This document shows, piece by piece, positions 21,597 through 33,512 of a DNA stretch of 64,000 nt. Every line of letters starts with the position of its first letter. The stretch's first letter is position 1. The notes under the pieces were generated by a model. It was not told where the DNA came from. It worked only from the letters and a program-made list of their open reading frames with translations, and made no database searches. Position numbers and translations under genes: made by a program. The DNA is from Neoarius graeffei (taxonomy: Eukaryota; Chordata; Actinopteri; Siluriformes; Ariidae), in contig NC_083582.1 of NCBI RefSeq assembly GCF_027579695.1, positions 29,466,464 to 29,530,463 on the forward strand. The letters run 5' to 3'.

Positions 21597-22358
21597 AGGA
21601 AAACTCCAGAGTGAAATGCTTTTTAGGTCTATTTTCACATTATTGGGAGTGCATACGTCGAGTTGCTACCACAATCACGTCAATCGGATATGTTTTGAGA
21701 ATTAGTTTTTTGTGATTTCAACCAGAAAGCGCTAACACACCAGTGCCTGGGGCATGTTTTTTTGCTGATACAAAACGCTAGTTTTAAAACCATTGCAAAG
21801 CTCAAAACAACATGACAGTTCTGTGGAAGTGAGTAGAGGGTTCCTACGAACAAAATGAGGTGTCTTTAGCTCTCCCCCAGACGCCATCTTCAGTGGACAG
21901 TCCGTAAAAGTCGAGTGCCGAGTGCAGAGCCCATTGTGCATTTCCAGCAGGATGGGCTCTGCACTCGGCACTCGACTTTTACGGACTGTTCACTGAAGAT
22001 GGCGTCTGAGGAAGCCCAACTTCAGGTAAGGTCACTGGCTTTGTATTTACTCTTCTACACACTCTATCCGTGCACTTGCAGAGCGAGAGACACCTCGTTT
22101 TGTTTGTAGGAACCCTCTACTCACTTCCACTGAACTGTCATGTTGTTTTGAGCTTTGCAATGGTTTTAAAACTAGCGTTTTGTATCGGCAAAAAGATATG
22201 CCCTGGCCACTGCCATGTTAGCGCTTTCCGGTTGAAATCACAAAAAACTAATTTACTCAAAACACAGCTGATTGACATGATTGTGGTAGCAACTCAACGT
22301 ATGCACTCCCAATAATGCGAGAATAGACCTAAAAAGCATTTCACTCCGGAGTATTCCT
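21597..22358. mobile_element. Fold-back TTAA MITE, 762 bp, near-perfect palindrome
   Basis: The ends AGGAAAACTCCAGAG and CTCCGGAGTATTCCT are flanked by TTAA (21593..21596, 22359..22362). The two arms of about 370 bases are inverted copies of each other. They meet in the pair TGCCGAGTGCAGAGCCCAT / ATGGGCTCTGCACTCGGCA around 21916-21970 with a short loop. Confidence 0.8.
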
Positions 22359-22395
22359 TTAAGGTGTAGGAGGCATTATGTTTTTGGGTTGTCCG

Positions 22396-22860
22396 TCCTG
22401 AAACCTTGTGAACGCGATATCTCAAAGGCTAATGAAAGGAATTTCACCAAACTTTCACCATTTGTGCGCTTTGGGACAAACATGAACTGATTTAGATTTT
22501 GAGGTTAAAAGGTCACAGGTCAAGATTACTGTGAGGTCAAATGTCCATCCCCAAACTTTGTGAACACCATATCTCAAAGACTAATGAAAGGAATTTCACC
22601 AAACTTTCACCATTTGTGCACTTTGGGGCAAAGATGAAATGATTAGATTTTGAGATCAAAAGGTCTAAGGTCAAGGTCACTGTGAGGTCAAATGTCTGTC
22701 CGAAAACCTTGTGAACACAATATCTCCAAGGCAAATGAAAGGAATTTCACCAAACTTTCACCATTTGTGCGCTTTGGGATAAACATGAACTGATTAGATT
22801 TTGAGGTTAAAAGGTCACAGGTCAAGATTACTGTGAGATCAAATGTCCATCCCCAAATTA
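22396..22860 (+). repeat. Three tandem units of about 151 bp
   Basis: The phrases GTGAACGCGATATCTC (22408), GTGAACACCATATCTC (22560) and GTGAACACAATATCTC (22711) start equivalent units. Each is followed by AATGAAAGGAATTTCACC, a TTAGATTTTGAGGT stretch and AAGGTCA blocks. Confidence 0.85.
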
Positions 22861-22905
22861 CAACTTAATAAGGCGTGTAGTCTACCAGGCGGAGGCATCC
22901 CCATC

Positions 22906-24277
22906 GACGCCGTTGGTGTCGAGTACTATCTAGTTTTTGTTATTAAATAGTTTTCATTTCTAACCCATTGCTCTCTGGTCTCCCCCCTTCAGGTGCTGAG
23001 TCTACTGTGGTGGATTGGTGTCCCCCTTGTGGTGTTTTGCACGTTGGGTGGTTTTTGCTTCCTATTTAGTTTCATGTGTGGTGTTCCTGGGATTCCCCTT
23101 TTTATTTGCATCGTGAGTCTCAGCTCTGATAGGTTTTCTCTTGATTGTCCCAGAGCAAGTGATTTTTTTTAAATAACTTGTTAATAATAAAATTTGTATT
23201 TTTTAACTGCTGTCTCTCTCACTTGCTAACGAACCTAAGTGCCCTTTTTGTGTTTCTTTTGGGGGGTTATCATATCCAAAATATTTCCCTGGGTGAAATT
23301 CCCAGGGTGGCGTAGTCTAGTGGCAATAAATTAAATCCTTTACAGTGTCCTAATCCATACTTTACGCCTCATGCCACCACACTTGCATATAATTTAAGTT
23401 AAAGCTCAGAGGTAGATACCAGTACCTTAGATTCATCTCCCTGGGAAATCTCAGGAGTCAATAACATGCTAACTGATGTGGTTGAAGAGAAAATGCATAA
23501 CACAATTCCCATCAAAGCATGGAGAGTGATTGATCTAAACTGGAGTTTATTTAGACCGGTCACTGAGAGCTGACCATTCCTACTTGATATGAAATATTAG
23601 ACATTTGTTGAGAGTTTTTATTGGAATGGTTTGCATTTTATGAAGCCAACAACACAGCCTCATGAGATAAATCATTTCAAAATACACAAATTATTGCATA
23701 AATACACAATGTGTAGTTAATGTTCAAATTAACCTTTAAATATGCCATTTAAGACATACAGCCACTACTTTCACTTATCTCTAGTCAGTACATCATGTCA
23801 TCTGCAAATGTAAATATGACAAAGAATGTGAACATTATTATTCTTTAAATACACTTGTACTAACACTGGGAAAAGCACTATTTTAGACATTCTTGTACAT
23901 AATACCCCAGTCAAAGATCAGAAAATACATAATCATTAGAAAAATCCCAAAAGCAAGAAGGAAACTAGAGCATTTTTGAGCTAGAAGCAAAACATTTATA
24001 TTCATCTAGGACAAAAATATTAATGCCTGAATTCAGACTCGCTCAATTCCAAGACCTTTTATTGGTCTATAAGATAATTATCTTCATCTCTTTTAAGCAA
24101 TCAAATTCTGATTATGTTCAATCAGAAGTGCTCTTTTAATACACACATGGCTCATGTGTCAGGCTGACTCTCTCTTTTGTGCTTTTCTTTAAAGTTGTCA
24201 TGCTCTAGCTCACTGGTTTGAAATAAGTCCAAGCAAGCAGGAGCAACCATGGAGCCTGCTTTAACAGTGGATTTCAG
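22906..24277. other. Intergenic DNA downstream of cefip
   Basis: No coding sequence is supported. The right part (to about 24058) is probably the cefip 3' UTR on the minus strand. Confidence 0.45.
24058..24063 (-). other. cefip: Possible cefip polyadenylation signal
   Basis: TTTATT on the + strand is AATAAA on the cefip strand, about 215 bases past the stop codon. Further candidates exist beyond (for example near 23618), so the site used is not settled. Confidence 0.4.
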
Positions 24278-27200
24278 TTAAGGTAAGGATGAGACAGGCA
24301 CTGGAACAAAGCCATGATATAGCATAAGTGGAGGTGCATTCACAACTTCTACAGATTGCGCCCGTGGTACAGACCCATCAAGTGACTGAACTGGCAGTTG
24401 GACATAACTTCCTGTCTCTGGATCAAAGAAGGTTTTTGTCTTCACCTGCACTGGCATGTCCACCACAAAGTACTGTCCAGAATCAAGATCCTGCAGAAGC
24501 TTCCTTTGGGTTATTGGGAAAGATTGTGGTACAATGTTGTTTGCTGGAGAGCCATAAGTTTGCTCAATGCTGTTTTGTCGCAGTGGTGCTATCTGTGCAA
24601 TGTCCAGTTTGTTTAATGTCTCAGTGGTAGTTTTAGAGACAGGCTCTTCAGAGCTAAGTAACTGATGCCTTTGTTTGCCACTTGAAAATCTGTCCAAACT
24701 GTGAGCCCTGCGATACAGCTTATGTGGTAGGTATTTTTCACTAGTACGTCCCAATCTCTCATGGTCAACATTTATATTATGGGTATCACACTGATCTTTG
24801 TGTTGTGATCGATTTTCTTTTTGCTTTTCAGCCACTGAGCTCTTTGCATCATCATCCGTATTGATTAGACTGCTATGACGTTCATGTTGTAGTTTCCTTA
24901 CAATATCTTTCTCTTTCCTACGGCTGTTTGGTTTATTATGTTGTGTAGCATGTGTTTCACTTGTGTGACTCTTTAGCAGAGACGTCTCACTGCTGTTTGC
25001 CCCCGTGCTTTGATTACTGCTACCTCTGTCAATGCTATGCTCTCGTTGGTATGATCTGTCAGTGAGAACTTTGTCACAACTGTGGTGCCTCCTCTCACGT
25101 TTCTGACAAGAACCCTTCGAACCCTTCTCACTGCTTCGGCCACGCTCTGATTTATTTTTAGCTTCCACTTTCTGGATCCTCTTTGTTGTCAGCTTCATGG
25201 CACGACGCAAGGCTTTCTCAGTTTTTGGAGGGACAGCAGGTGGCTTGCCCTGAACCTGGTTTTCAATGCCACTGCAGGCTGATTCAGATCTCTCACTTGG
25301 TGCTTTCGATCCCACTATGCTATCTGTACATGCAGTGTTGAAGGCAAGCTCCCCCACTGTGTCTCCTGCACTCATTTCACAGCTTTCTATTCCCTCTGAA
25401 ACTGAGTATGTTGCCAGTTGCCACTCATCATCTTTTGGCACTGTGGAACTATCCATCAGTCTTGTTTTCTCCTGGTCTGTGGTGGCTTGAGGGGATGGAG
25501 GGGGTGCAACCTGTGTTGATGACTGGTTGATTCGGATAGGTGTGGAGAGCAAAGTTGGACTTTGCACATCCACAAAGTCCTTGAAAAGGTCTGGATCTTC
25601 TTCACCCCTTTCAGACCCACTTAGGCTTTCTTTTGGAGACCAGGGTTGTGTAACTCCTGCAACAGTTTTATGGAGTATGGGTTTTACTGTTTTGGTAACA
25701 GGGGATGCACTAAATGTGTTGTCTTTCACTTTAAATAAAGCAAGTTTCCCCAGTGTGGGAGAAGAGGCATTGGACTGGCATGTTGGTGTTAAATTGTGAG
25801 CTGAGTCTATCAAGCACTGCACCCACCCTCGTTTTTCCACATCTTTTGGAGGAGGAACTGCTATGTCTAAGTTATGCAGTTTACTTTCAGGGTTGCTATT
25901 GGAACAGGAATCCATTTGGTCTAAATTCTCACATTTTCTTTCTTCAGCTTTGCTCAGAGATGATGACTCTTCTGTTTTGTGTGAAAAGGATGAGTCCTCT
26001 GATAGTCTGGAAAGTAGATTGTCTTGTTCTACTTGTTTAATATCTACCAATGATGAAGGATCAGCTTGATTAAGAATGTCATAGAGGATTATCTTATTCA
26101 CTGGAGCATTACCAGGGTTTATCAAATTCAAGGTTGGTGTCTTTTCAGATTCATCATCAGGTTCATCAGATTTCCCCAAATGGTCAGTTAAATACTTTTT
26201 GACAGAGCTTTCACCATGACATTTGGATTTGCTCTGGTTGTCTGTTTTTCTCAAAACACCAGATGCACTTTCATTCTCTGTTTTAGTCACATCTTTTTTG
26301 TCCTCTTCATTTTCTGTGACATATTTGTTAACAGTCTGGATGTCCTGTTTATCACCAATTTCTCCACCTAAATTTGTTTCATTTCCCATGGCTAGTTTTG
26401 AATCATTGTCAGGTAATTCCTTATTGTCTGAATCTGTCTCTCTTGCTTTATGATTATGTTTTGTTAAAATTTCTTCAACTTCAGAAAAATCCATTGTATT
26501 CTTTGGTGAAATTGTTTTTTGCTTTAATAAATCATATCCAGGGTTGACCATGAGCCCGTCTCCCTGACTCAAACATTCTTGGATATTTGAACTTGGCAAT
26601 ACTTGTTCTCTGTTAAATTTTTCCGCAAGTGATGATACATGACCCTTTACTGGTCCTTTATTCTTTGATAGATTAGATTTCTTGACTTCTGTGCTTAAAC
26701 AATCTTCATAATTCACTGATCTCTCAATACTCCCTACAGCTTCTTTTATTTGTCTTTCACTCATTGTGCTGTCTTCTCTTTGGGAATTTACTCTTTCTCT
26801 CCTTGGAGGAGCCTCTGGTTTATAAGAGCCCTTCTTTTTCTGAATAGATGGCTCATTTTCATCAACTCCAGTGAGTTTGTTGTCAAAATAGTCCTGGACT
26901 ACTGAGACTTCTTGACTGAGGTTTAGGTTTTTAGGCACACACACTGTTTCTTTAAATTCAGTTATATTAGCCATTGACTGGATATTGCTTGTGTCACCTT
27001 GTTGACCATGTCTGTCAGATCTGTCCCTATGTACAAGTCTACTTGGGCTGTGCTTTGCAGTACCTTCCTGCTTATAAGGTTCAGCTAATTTTACCTCAGG
27101 CACATGACATTCGTCATGATTGGTGTCGTGATTCTGACCTCGCCTGTCTGGTATAACACTTCCTGATGTTTCCTTCTGACCCAATGTTAGCATACTTTCT

Positions 27201-29902
27201 TTATTGTGGTCTCCTTTCATGGGTAAATCCTGTCCACTTTGCCTATCACTTTGCTTTTTTCTCTGTTCTCTCTCAGCAATCCTTTTCTCCAAAGCCACTG
27301 TGGCTAACTCATATTTATCCTTTACTATGTTATTTTTCTTTGAGCCTAATACTCTATTTGAGGGCTGTTCCTTTAAAGTGAACAGTGCAACTTTTGCTGA
27401 CGTGTTTCCTTTCATAGAAAAAGCATCATTTTTGGCCACTCCTTGTTCAGTGCATATACCCAGATCATTCACCAAGGGTATGTTATAATTATTTTTTGTA
27501 AAGGCATCATTTGTAACACTTTCTTTGATAAATGGTTCATCCACATTTTCCTGTACTTTTCCTTTATCTTTATGCACATCTACATTCAATATCTTCTTTC
27601 TTGGCTCATCCCTTCCAACAGAAATTACATTCTCTTGCCAATATGCACATTCATCATCATTATCATCATTCTCATGAACTACATCCACGTATCTTAGATT
27701 TTTTATGTAATTGTTTTGTCTTGCAGAAAATAAATGATTAGGTTTGGGTTCTTTTCTGTGATATTCAGTATATTTGATAGGTCTTTCCTCTACCTTAAAT
27801 ATTTCTTCCATATTCAATTTGTCTTGATTCCTACTACCTGAAAGTGTTGGGGCATCCTGTTGTGCACTGTGCTTCAATGAAACTGTAGGAACATATTTTT
27901 CCTTCAGAGCTACTGCATCCGTTTTGTCAGTCAGTACTTTGTCTGCAGTCTCAACATGGTTCAGATGGATATATTCATGGTTTGCATTGTTTATTTCTGG
28001 TTTAGTCAAATGACTTTTTCTTTGCAGTTCCTTCCTATTCTTCTCGGGCAAATGTCGTTTGCTCAACTTCTCTTCTGTACTCTTATTTATTGTAGAATGA
28101 GAACCAGGAGCATCCATTGGCATGGTTTTAGTATTGGTATTAGAATTGGTATTCAGTTCTACTGGACTAGATTTCCGGTACAAATTTAAAGATGGATATG
28201 TAGCTTTGGCCAAAGGATTCTTTTTTGATTTCAAAGATTTAATAGGTGAGCCTCTATTTCCAGCTTGCAGTAGACTAAGTCCCAAAAAGTCATCTGGCAG
28301 TGCGCTATTTATATGACCACTGAGTCGAGAGGTTTGTATGTCTGCAGTCTCAGGACTCATTGGATACATACTAGTTTTTTGAACAGTCGATGTGGTTTTA
28401 GAATCTGTAATTTCTGGACTTTCCAGAACATTTTTGGTAACATTCTGTTCAATTAGAGGAGACAGTTTATTTTGGTCTGCTACATCTAAACCTTTAAACT
28501 TTGGTGGGCTGTATGTTGCCTTGACCCGTTTTCGGTTGTCCTTGAGATTAAACAATAAACTTGATGCCTTGGATTTGTATCTTTCTCTTTTGATGTCAGG
28601 TGATGGACGAATATCTGTCTCATGGAGTGCTGGGATATCAAGAGCTGCTGGTGAATGGACAGATTGCAGTATCTCTGAGGTTCCTGTACCCTGTCTGGAG
28701 GGTATGACTGGAGTCAACAGCTGTGAAATACTGAATGGAGTTGAATTTAAGCCAGGTGCTTCTTCCACTGTCTTAACCTCCTTTTTAGTTTGTATTGCAC
28801 CCTCCTCACCAGTGTTTGACTTTTCACAAGCAGGCGAGCTGATAAGTGGTCGATCAGCACCTTTTGCCCTGCTTCGACTTTTCCTCCAGGGAGCATAAAG
28901 ATCCCCTTCAGACTGACACCTCTGAAATGATCCAGAGGACGTCAGCTGCATTTGTGGCTGAAGAGTCTCAATTTGAATGTCAGGCAGTTTCTGGAAATTT
29001 AGCTCAGATGGTTTTTCTGGTACTGGAGGTGCAGTTTTCAAAGTCTGTGCTGAGCATTGTGATAAATCAGGTTTAGATTTATGTTGAGGTTCCATAGGTG
29101 AGGTGCTTTGGCTTGTCTCTCTTTTATTTGACTCTGGTACAAGTAATCTGTTTGAATTGTTTAGCTCTCTGGAAAGTGGGGAATCATACAATCCAGCCAG
29201 ACTATTGCATGGAAACATATCCATGTTCTCCAGTCCAAACCTATTTAAGTCTCCCCAGGACTGGAATGGGCTGAATTCACTGTGAAGGAAAAAGTTTTGG
29301 GGATTCAGTTTTCTCAGCTTCGTGGATTTGCTATGTTGATTTTTAAACAATTTTCCTGATGAATTATCTCTATTCTGGCTTGCCTTATTAAGAGTCTCTT
29401 TCTTAGAAGGCTTACAATGACTCTTGACCTGATAAAGTTGTTCATCCCTGAGGTGGTTTTGATAATCTGAAGAAAAGTCTGATAGCTCTGTTTGGATGCT
29501 AAGCAGTCCTGATTTGTCCCATAAGTCCCCATTTGTCATTTTTGTGTCATTGTTCTTAGCTGCAAATGCGGCAAAAAGTGATGACACCTTTGTGTTTTTT
29601 TTCATTTGCCATGGTGTGTTGTACACACCGTTGGGCCGGTGAGCTCCGTGCTTCTTAACATCCAAGGCAGTGTTCTCTCGAGGCTTTTTTGGTATCTCTT
29701 CAGCTAGAGGCTTGTGACAGTCTACTGGAGATGATAAAAGCTCTGAGTCATTGTAGATTGCCTCATCACCGATGCACAGACTCTTAAATGCTCGGTCTGT
29801 AAGGCTCATAACCTCTCGGTCCGTCTCATCCATAAAGCTATCCAGGTTGGAAGGGTGCTTCATGCTTGCTTTATGACTCACATGTTTCTCCAGGCAGCTC
29901 AT
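24278..29902 (-). CDS. cefip: cefip (C10orf71 homologue), cardiac-enriched FHL2-interacting protein, large single exon
   Basis: A 1874-aa frame begins at the first ATG (29902..29900, MSCLEKHVSHKASM) and ends in ...LYHGFVPVPVSSLP-stop. A GTG 18 bases further up and in frame is not a plausible start, and an in-frame TAG lies at 29950..29948. Conserved landmarks of the C10orf71 family are the N-terminal DETDREVMSLTDRAFKSLCI (about residues 25-46), the basic block VPPKTEKALRRAMKL (about 1555), and the C-terminal GQYFVVDMPVQVKTKTFFDP (about 1809). Most of the chain is low-complexity, Ser/Lys/Glu-rich and probably disordered. The mammalian protein sits at Z-discs, binds FHL2 and affects calcineurin-NFAT signalling. 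The related C4orf54 shares the C-terminal type and is the main alternative. Synteny with tmem273 supports cefip. Confidence 0.82.
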   Translation of the reverse strand: MSCLEKHVSHKASMKHPSNLDSFMDETDREVMSLTDRAFKSLCIGDEAIYNDSELLSSPVDCHKPLAEEIPKKPRENTALDVKKHGAHRPNGVYNTPWQMKKNTKVSSLFAAFAAKNNDTKMTNGDLWDKSGLLSIQTELSDFSSDYQNHLRDEQLYQVKSHCKPSKKETLNKASQNRDNSSGKLFKNQHSKSTKLRKLNPQNFFLHSEFSPFQSWGDLNRFGLENMDMFPCNSLAGLYDSPLSRELNNSNRLLVPESNKRETSQSTSPMEPQHKSKPDLSQCSAQTLKTAPPVPEKPSELNFQKLPDIQIETLQPQMQLTSSGSFQRCQSEGDLYAPWRKSRSRAKGADRPLISSPACEKSNTGEEGAIQTKKEVKTVEEAPGLNSTPFSISQLLTPVIPSRQGTGTSEILQSVHSPAALDIPALHETDIRPSPDIKRERYKSKASSLLFNLKDNRKRVKATYSPPKFKGLDVADQNKLSPLIEQNVTKNVLESPEITDSKTTSTVQKTSMYPMSPETADIQTSRLSGHINSALPDDFLGLSLLQAGNRGSPIKSLKSKKNPLAKATYPSLNLYRKSSPVELNTNSNTNTKTMPMDAPGSHSTINKSTEEKLSKRHLPEKNRKELQRKSHLTKPEINNANHEYIHLNHVETADKVLTDKTDAVALKEKYVPTVSLKHSAQQDAPTLSGSRNQDKLNMEEIFKVEERPIKYTEYHRKEPKPNHLFSARQNNYIKNLRYVDVVHENDDNDDECAYWQENVISVGRDEPRKKILNVDVHKDKGKVQENVDEPFIKESVTNDAFTKNNYNIPLVNDLGICTEQGVAKNDAFSMKGNTSAKVALFTLKEQPSNRVLGSKKNNIVKDKYELATVALEKRIAEREQRKKQSDRQSGQDLPMKGDHNKESMLTLGQKETSGSVIPDRRGQNHDTNHDECHVPEVKLAEPYKQEGTAKHSPSRLVHRDRSDRHGQQGDTSNIQSMANITEFKETVCVPKNLNLSQEVSVVQDYFDNKLTGVDENEPSIQKKKGSYKPEAPPRRERVNSQREDSTMSERQIKEAVGSIERSVNYEDCLSTEVKKSNLSKNKGPVKGHVSSLAEKFNREQVLPSSNIQECLSQGDGLMVNPGYDLLKQKTISPKNTMDFSEVEEILTKHNHKARETDSDNKELPDNDSKLAMGNETNLGGEIGDKQDIQTVNKYVTENEEDKKDVTKTENESASGVLRKTDNQSKSKCHGESSVKKYLTDHLGKSDEPDDESEKTPTLNLINPGNAPVNKIILYDILNQADPSSLVDIKQVEQDNLLSRLSEDSSFSHKTEESSSLSKAEERKCENLDQMDSCSNSNPESKLHNLDIAVPPPKDVEKRGWVQCLIDSAHNLTPTCQSNASSPTLGKLALFKVKDNTFSASPVTKTVKPILHKTVAGVTQPWSPKESLSGSERGEEDPDLFKDFVDVQSPTLLSTPIRINQSSTQVAPPPSPQATTDQEKTRLMDSSTVPKDDEWQLATYSVSEGIESCEMSAGDTVGELAFNTACTDSIVGSKAPSERSESACSGIENQVQGKPPAVPPKTEKALRRAMKLTTKRIQKVEAKNKSERGRSSEKGSKGSCQKRERRHHSCDKVLTDRSYQREHSIDRGSSNQSTGANSSETSLLKSHTSETHATQHNKPNSRRKEKDIVRKLQHERHSSLINTDDDAKSSVAEKQKENRSQHKDQCDTHNINVDHERLGRTSEKYLPHKLYRRAHSLDRFSSGKQRHQLLSSEEPVSKTTTETLNKLDIAQIAPLRQNSIEQTYGSPANNIVPQSFPITQRKLLQDLDSGQYFVVDMPVQVKTKTFFDPETGSYVQLPVQSLDGSVPRAQSVEVVNAPPLMLYHGFVPVPVSSLP

Positions 29903-29950
29903 GGTGAATGTATAATCCACGTATTTCAGACTGATGTCCGTAACATTCTA

Positions 29951-32900
29951 CGTGGCCATCACCAGTATTTCACCACTACCTCATGATTTTCCTATTAAAA
30001 AAAAAAACAGACATTAGGTTATATAAAATTACTCCCCTTTCTTTAAAAGGTTTTCCCTTCTCATGTGTTAAACCAGAAGGTTAAAGTGCACAAGTACATT
30101 TGAGAGAAATGCCCCAAGCCACACATAAACTATTTTTAGGAGAGCCTGGATACCTATCTGCAACACATAAGCCATGTGTAGCAGCATGACTACAAGCATG
30201 AAGATAAGCAATTCCCATCCATGGGCTTAACAAAAATAGCTCAGCATTCACATGATGCACAAGACCTGTCTGTTGTTAATGTATTGTTGCAGGGCAGTAC
30301 TTTGGTTCACACTTTGTTACCTCCTCTGCAATTCCATAAACCACAAACATAAACTTCAGACATAAAACACACATAAACTCAAGAACTCTATCAATCTCTA
30401 TGATTGCTGAGGTCTTCTGACAGCAAATATTCATGCTGTCATCATGTTTGCATTATTTTTTTTTCTTCAAGTATAATAGATTGCATACAGAACTCAATCA
30501 TGCCAGTACAATTCCAGGCAAAATACAAATATATTTTAATAGCAGAGCAAAGATCTTTAAAGATATAACTGTAATTTTGAATGTTAAAAAACTTGACAGC
30601 ACTGCAGTGACGACTAAGAATTAAACAGTAGAAAATGAATTATGAAAGCAGCCAAGGGAATTTGGATGCCACAACCATTTTCCAGTGCTCATAATTTCAT
30701 ATCAACTTGCTGTCTGGATGATTTCCCTGCATCTGTTATTTACATGTAACTAAAAACTATGCTACCAAAACAAGACCTTGTTAACCTTCAGGAAAAATCT
30801 TTGAAAGTGATTTTCTTTTGAATCAAATCAAACTTGAACTGTAAACTCTAAATCATGAATAGCACTTTGAATACAGAATATACACTCAATGGTTTCACAT
30901 ATAACCAATAAATGAAATAGAATAAAAAAAAACAATTCAACTTTGTAGTAGTATCTACTTACATGCCTAAGTAGTACCTATAGTGTAAGTCATTATCGCC
31001 TAACCCATTTGAAAAAAAAGCTATTTTCGAAAAATTATTTTCTAGCATTATGTACTTGTACAGAGAAAATTACTATGTTTGTTTAGTACTGTATATCAGT
31101 TAATGATAAAACTGTCTTATTTCTTACCTTTTTACTGGGTTTCCATTCTCTATGAATCAACAAATACATGAGCTAAGGTTTCTAGAGATGATCATTCAGA
31201 AATCCATCCAGAGCCACCTGTTTAACAAAACACAACAGCTGTCTTCATAAGGATGTGTTGTGAAGGGGAAGGTAGAAATCCATGGGTGAACAAAACGAAT
31301 GAAAGCAAGCATACAAAGCAGAGCCTACTAAAATAACTGCAGTAGTTGTGCGAGATTGAATACAGTAGGAGCATGGGAAGTAGCTGGTGAGCACTCATCT
31401 GCTATTTTGGTATTGGGGGCATAAGTGTCATTGCTGTTCTGTTATTATTACCTCTTGGCCCCCGAAAGCTATTCAGGAAGATCCAGAGCTGCCTTATTTT
31501 CACATGTGCTCTTGGGGTATAGGTGGCTGCACTGAGTCTGGGTGTGTGACTCATTTTGTTTGCTGCAAACAGCCGAGTCAAATATAGCCACTTGCATCAA
31601 CTAAGCAAGTGTCACACAATTTAAGTGTGGAATATGAGGCAAATGGAATCGGATTACCTTGGTTACCACTCACACTAGTCATGCTTATTAGAAACACACT
31701 CTGTCCAGAATCTGACTAGTCATACCGTACTTGTTGGTTATGACCAGAGAAACAATTTTTGCTTTTCATGCTTCTATGTATCGCAGTCAGAGACTTGTAG
31801 CTAAATCTTCTCACATTTCACTACTGCACCATGTCATGCTAGTTATGCTGTCATGCTCATCTATTTAAAAAGACTCTGTATTTTGTACGCGAAAGGCCTG
31901 AACCTCCTTCCATCATATCCTCCATAACTCAGCCAATCATTCAGTCAACAAAGCTCAGGTAAGCAGAAGACAGCAAGAATTGTGGCCTTGCTGATCTGGC
32001 AAATTTAAACATGTAAATTGAAAGAGCACCTTCAATATCTGGTAATATAAAATTACATTACAGGCATTTGGCAGACACTCTTATCCAGAGCAACCTGGGG
32101 TTAGGTGCCTTGCTCAAGGGCACTTCAGCTATTCCTGCTGGTCCAGGTAATTGAACCAGTGATCTTTTGGCTCCAAAGCTGCTTCTCTAACCATTAGGCC
32201 ATGGCTTCCCTACATAAATACAAAAATAAATAAGGTCATTAATAAATAATTTATTGACCCAAATAAATAAGGTCAATAAATATACAATAAATCCTTCAAA
32301 TGTTTACATTACAAACAATGATATTAAGAAATATAGATTGTATGCACATTTGTGCTATTCCTGCCTTCAGTTTCATGTCTCACACCAGGGAAAGTCCATA
32401 TATAATATTTTAAACACAGCACCCCTCTTGGGCTGTGTCAGCAGCTAGAATATCGAATAAATCTGGTGCTCTTTTACTATCCACTAGCGCCCGTGTCACA
32501 GACAGATCAGATGGAGCAAGGCAGATGGCTCTCTACCCTCAGCAACCGAGTCAACCAAATGGCTCCTATGTCAAGTCTTATTCCAAGCAAGAAGGCAGGG
32601 CTATAATAGGACAACTGGAGCACTGTTGCATTCCCTCCAAGGAGGTTTGGTGGGCAAAGACAAGCCCAGTGTGTTTGAAGTGATGGACATCCACACATGG
32701 GCCAAGAGCAGAGCAGCAGGAGAGTGAGCAAAAAAGCAAAACAAACAAACAAACAAACAAAAAAACACCATTTACAGTCACAAATTATTCATAAACAGTT
32801 TCATAAAATAACTGAATACACCCATATTACGAAGATTAAAAAAATAAAATATATGAATCTAATTAGAAATATAAGGTTTTATATCCTTTTCACCTGTAGC

Positions 32901-33512
32901 ATATAATTACACATTGAAATTTCAACACTCTGAAAGTCGCTCATCATATATTGTGCATGAGACTGATGTTGGCCCAGAGTAATATCCAACTGTTTACTGA
33001 GAAAATGTTTCTGGCTTCAAGATGAATAGCTGTCCTATGCACTTTTATCCATGTTTGTACTGTAGCTAGTAGAGGACCAAAGTTTCAGAAACCACACAAG
33101 CAATCACATCAGGGTGTTTCAACAGAGCAAATATGACACACTTGTTTATTTGACTACAAAGTCATTGCAGTATGAAACGAGTTGTGTGATGTTTTAGGAA
33201 TGGAGATTTCACAATGATAAGTTGGAAGTTGCAAGCTGCTTTCACCTGTTAGCCATGTTAGACTCGTAGCTTCAATCCAAAGTTAAAGAAATAACCATTG
33301 AATGGAAACCTTTTGTCTGATGAAGGGATAAAGGGCAAGGGGAAATTTATGTATTAAAGAAAGCATTTAATATATATCAAAAATGTGTGTGCTTGGGTAT
33401 TTTTTGTGAGTGTTGGTAATTAAAGGAAGATGTGTCTTAGGCGTACTTTGAAGAATAAAACATGTCCCTGGACTGGCAGCACATAAAGTTAGTTCTTGGA
33501 ACGCCACAAGTA
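29951..33512. other. cefip upstream region, mostly unique
   Basis: It probably holds the 5' UTR intron(s) and promoter of cefip. No coding exon is supported. A SINE lies at 32047..32212. The rest is AT-rich unique sequence. Confidence 0.45.
32047..32212 (-). mobile_element. tRNA-related SINE, second family
   Basis: Reversed, it starts GGGAAGCCATGGCCTAATGG (box A TAATGGTTAGAGAAGC). It has box B ACTGGTTCAATTACC, then CTGAAGTGCCCTTGAGCAAG and GGATAAGAGTGTCTGCC. Fragments of the same family occur at 16937 and 18301. Confidence 0.7.

Larger units (their letters stand above)
21578..22905. repeat. Common teleost repeat with GGAGGCAT ends, host of a MITE
   Basis: ATGCCTCCGCCACC (21580) and GGCGGAGGCAT (22890) form inverted ends. 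The internal part has three units of about 151 bases (see 22396). A TTAA MITE interrupts it at 21597..22358. I recall similar sequence as a frequent, unclassified repeat in fish. No coding frame is seen. Confidence 0.5.

Noticed and set aside
22537-22734. ORF with 'FDLTVTLTLDLLISKSNHFIF'
   Set aside because: Derived from the 151-bp tandem repeat; the same phrase repeats in each unit.
22396-22860. Tandem repeats as a CRISPR-like array
   Set aside because: Units are contiguous 151-mers without spacers, in a vertebrate genome.
18748-23250. A possible solo LTR around the LINE pair (TATA-like CATAAAGG near 18833, AATAAA near 23188)
   Set aside because: I could not find matching TG/CA ends with a target duplication, so it is not annotated.
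29314-29532. ORFs overlapping cefip in other frames
   Set aside because: Shadows of a long AT-biased coding exon without their own features.
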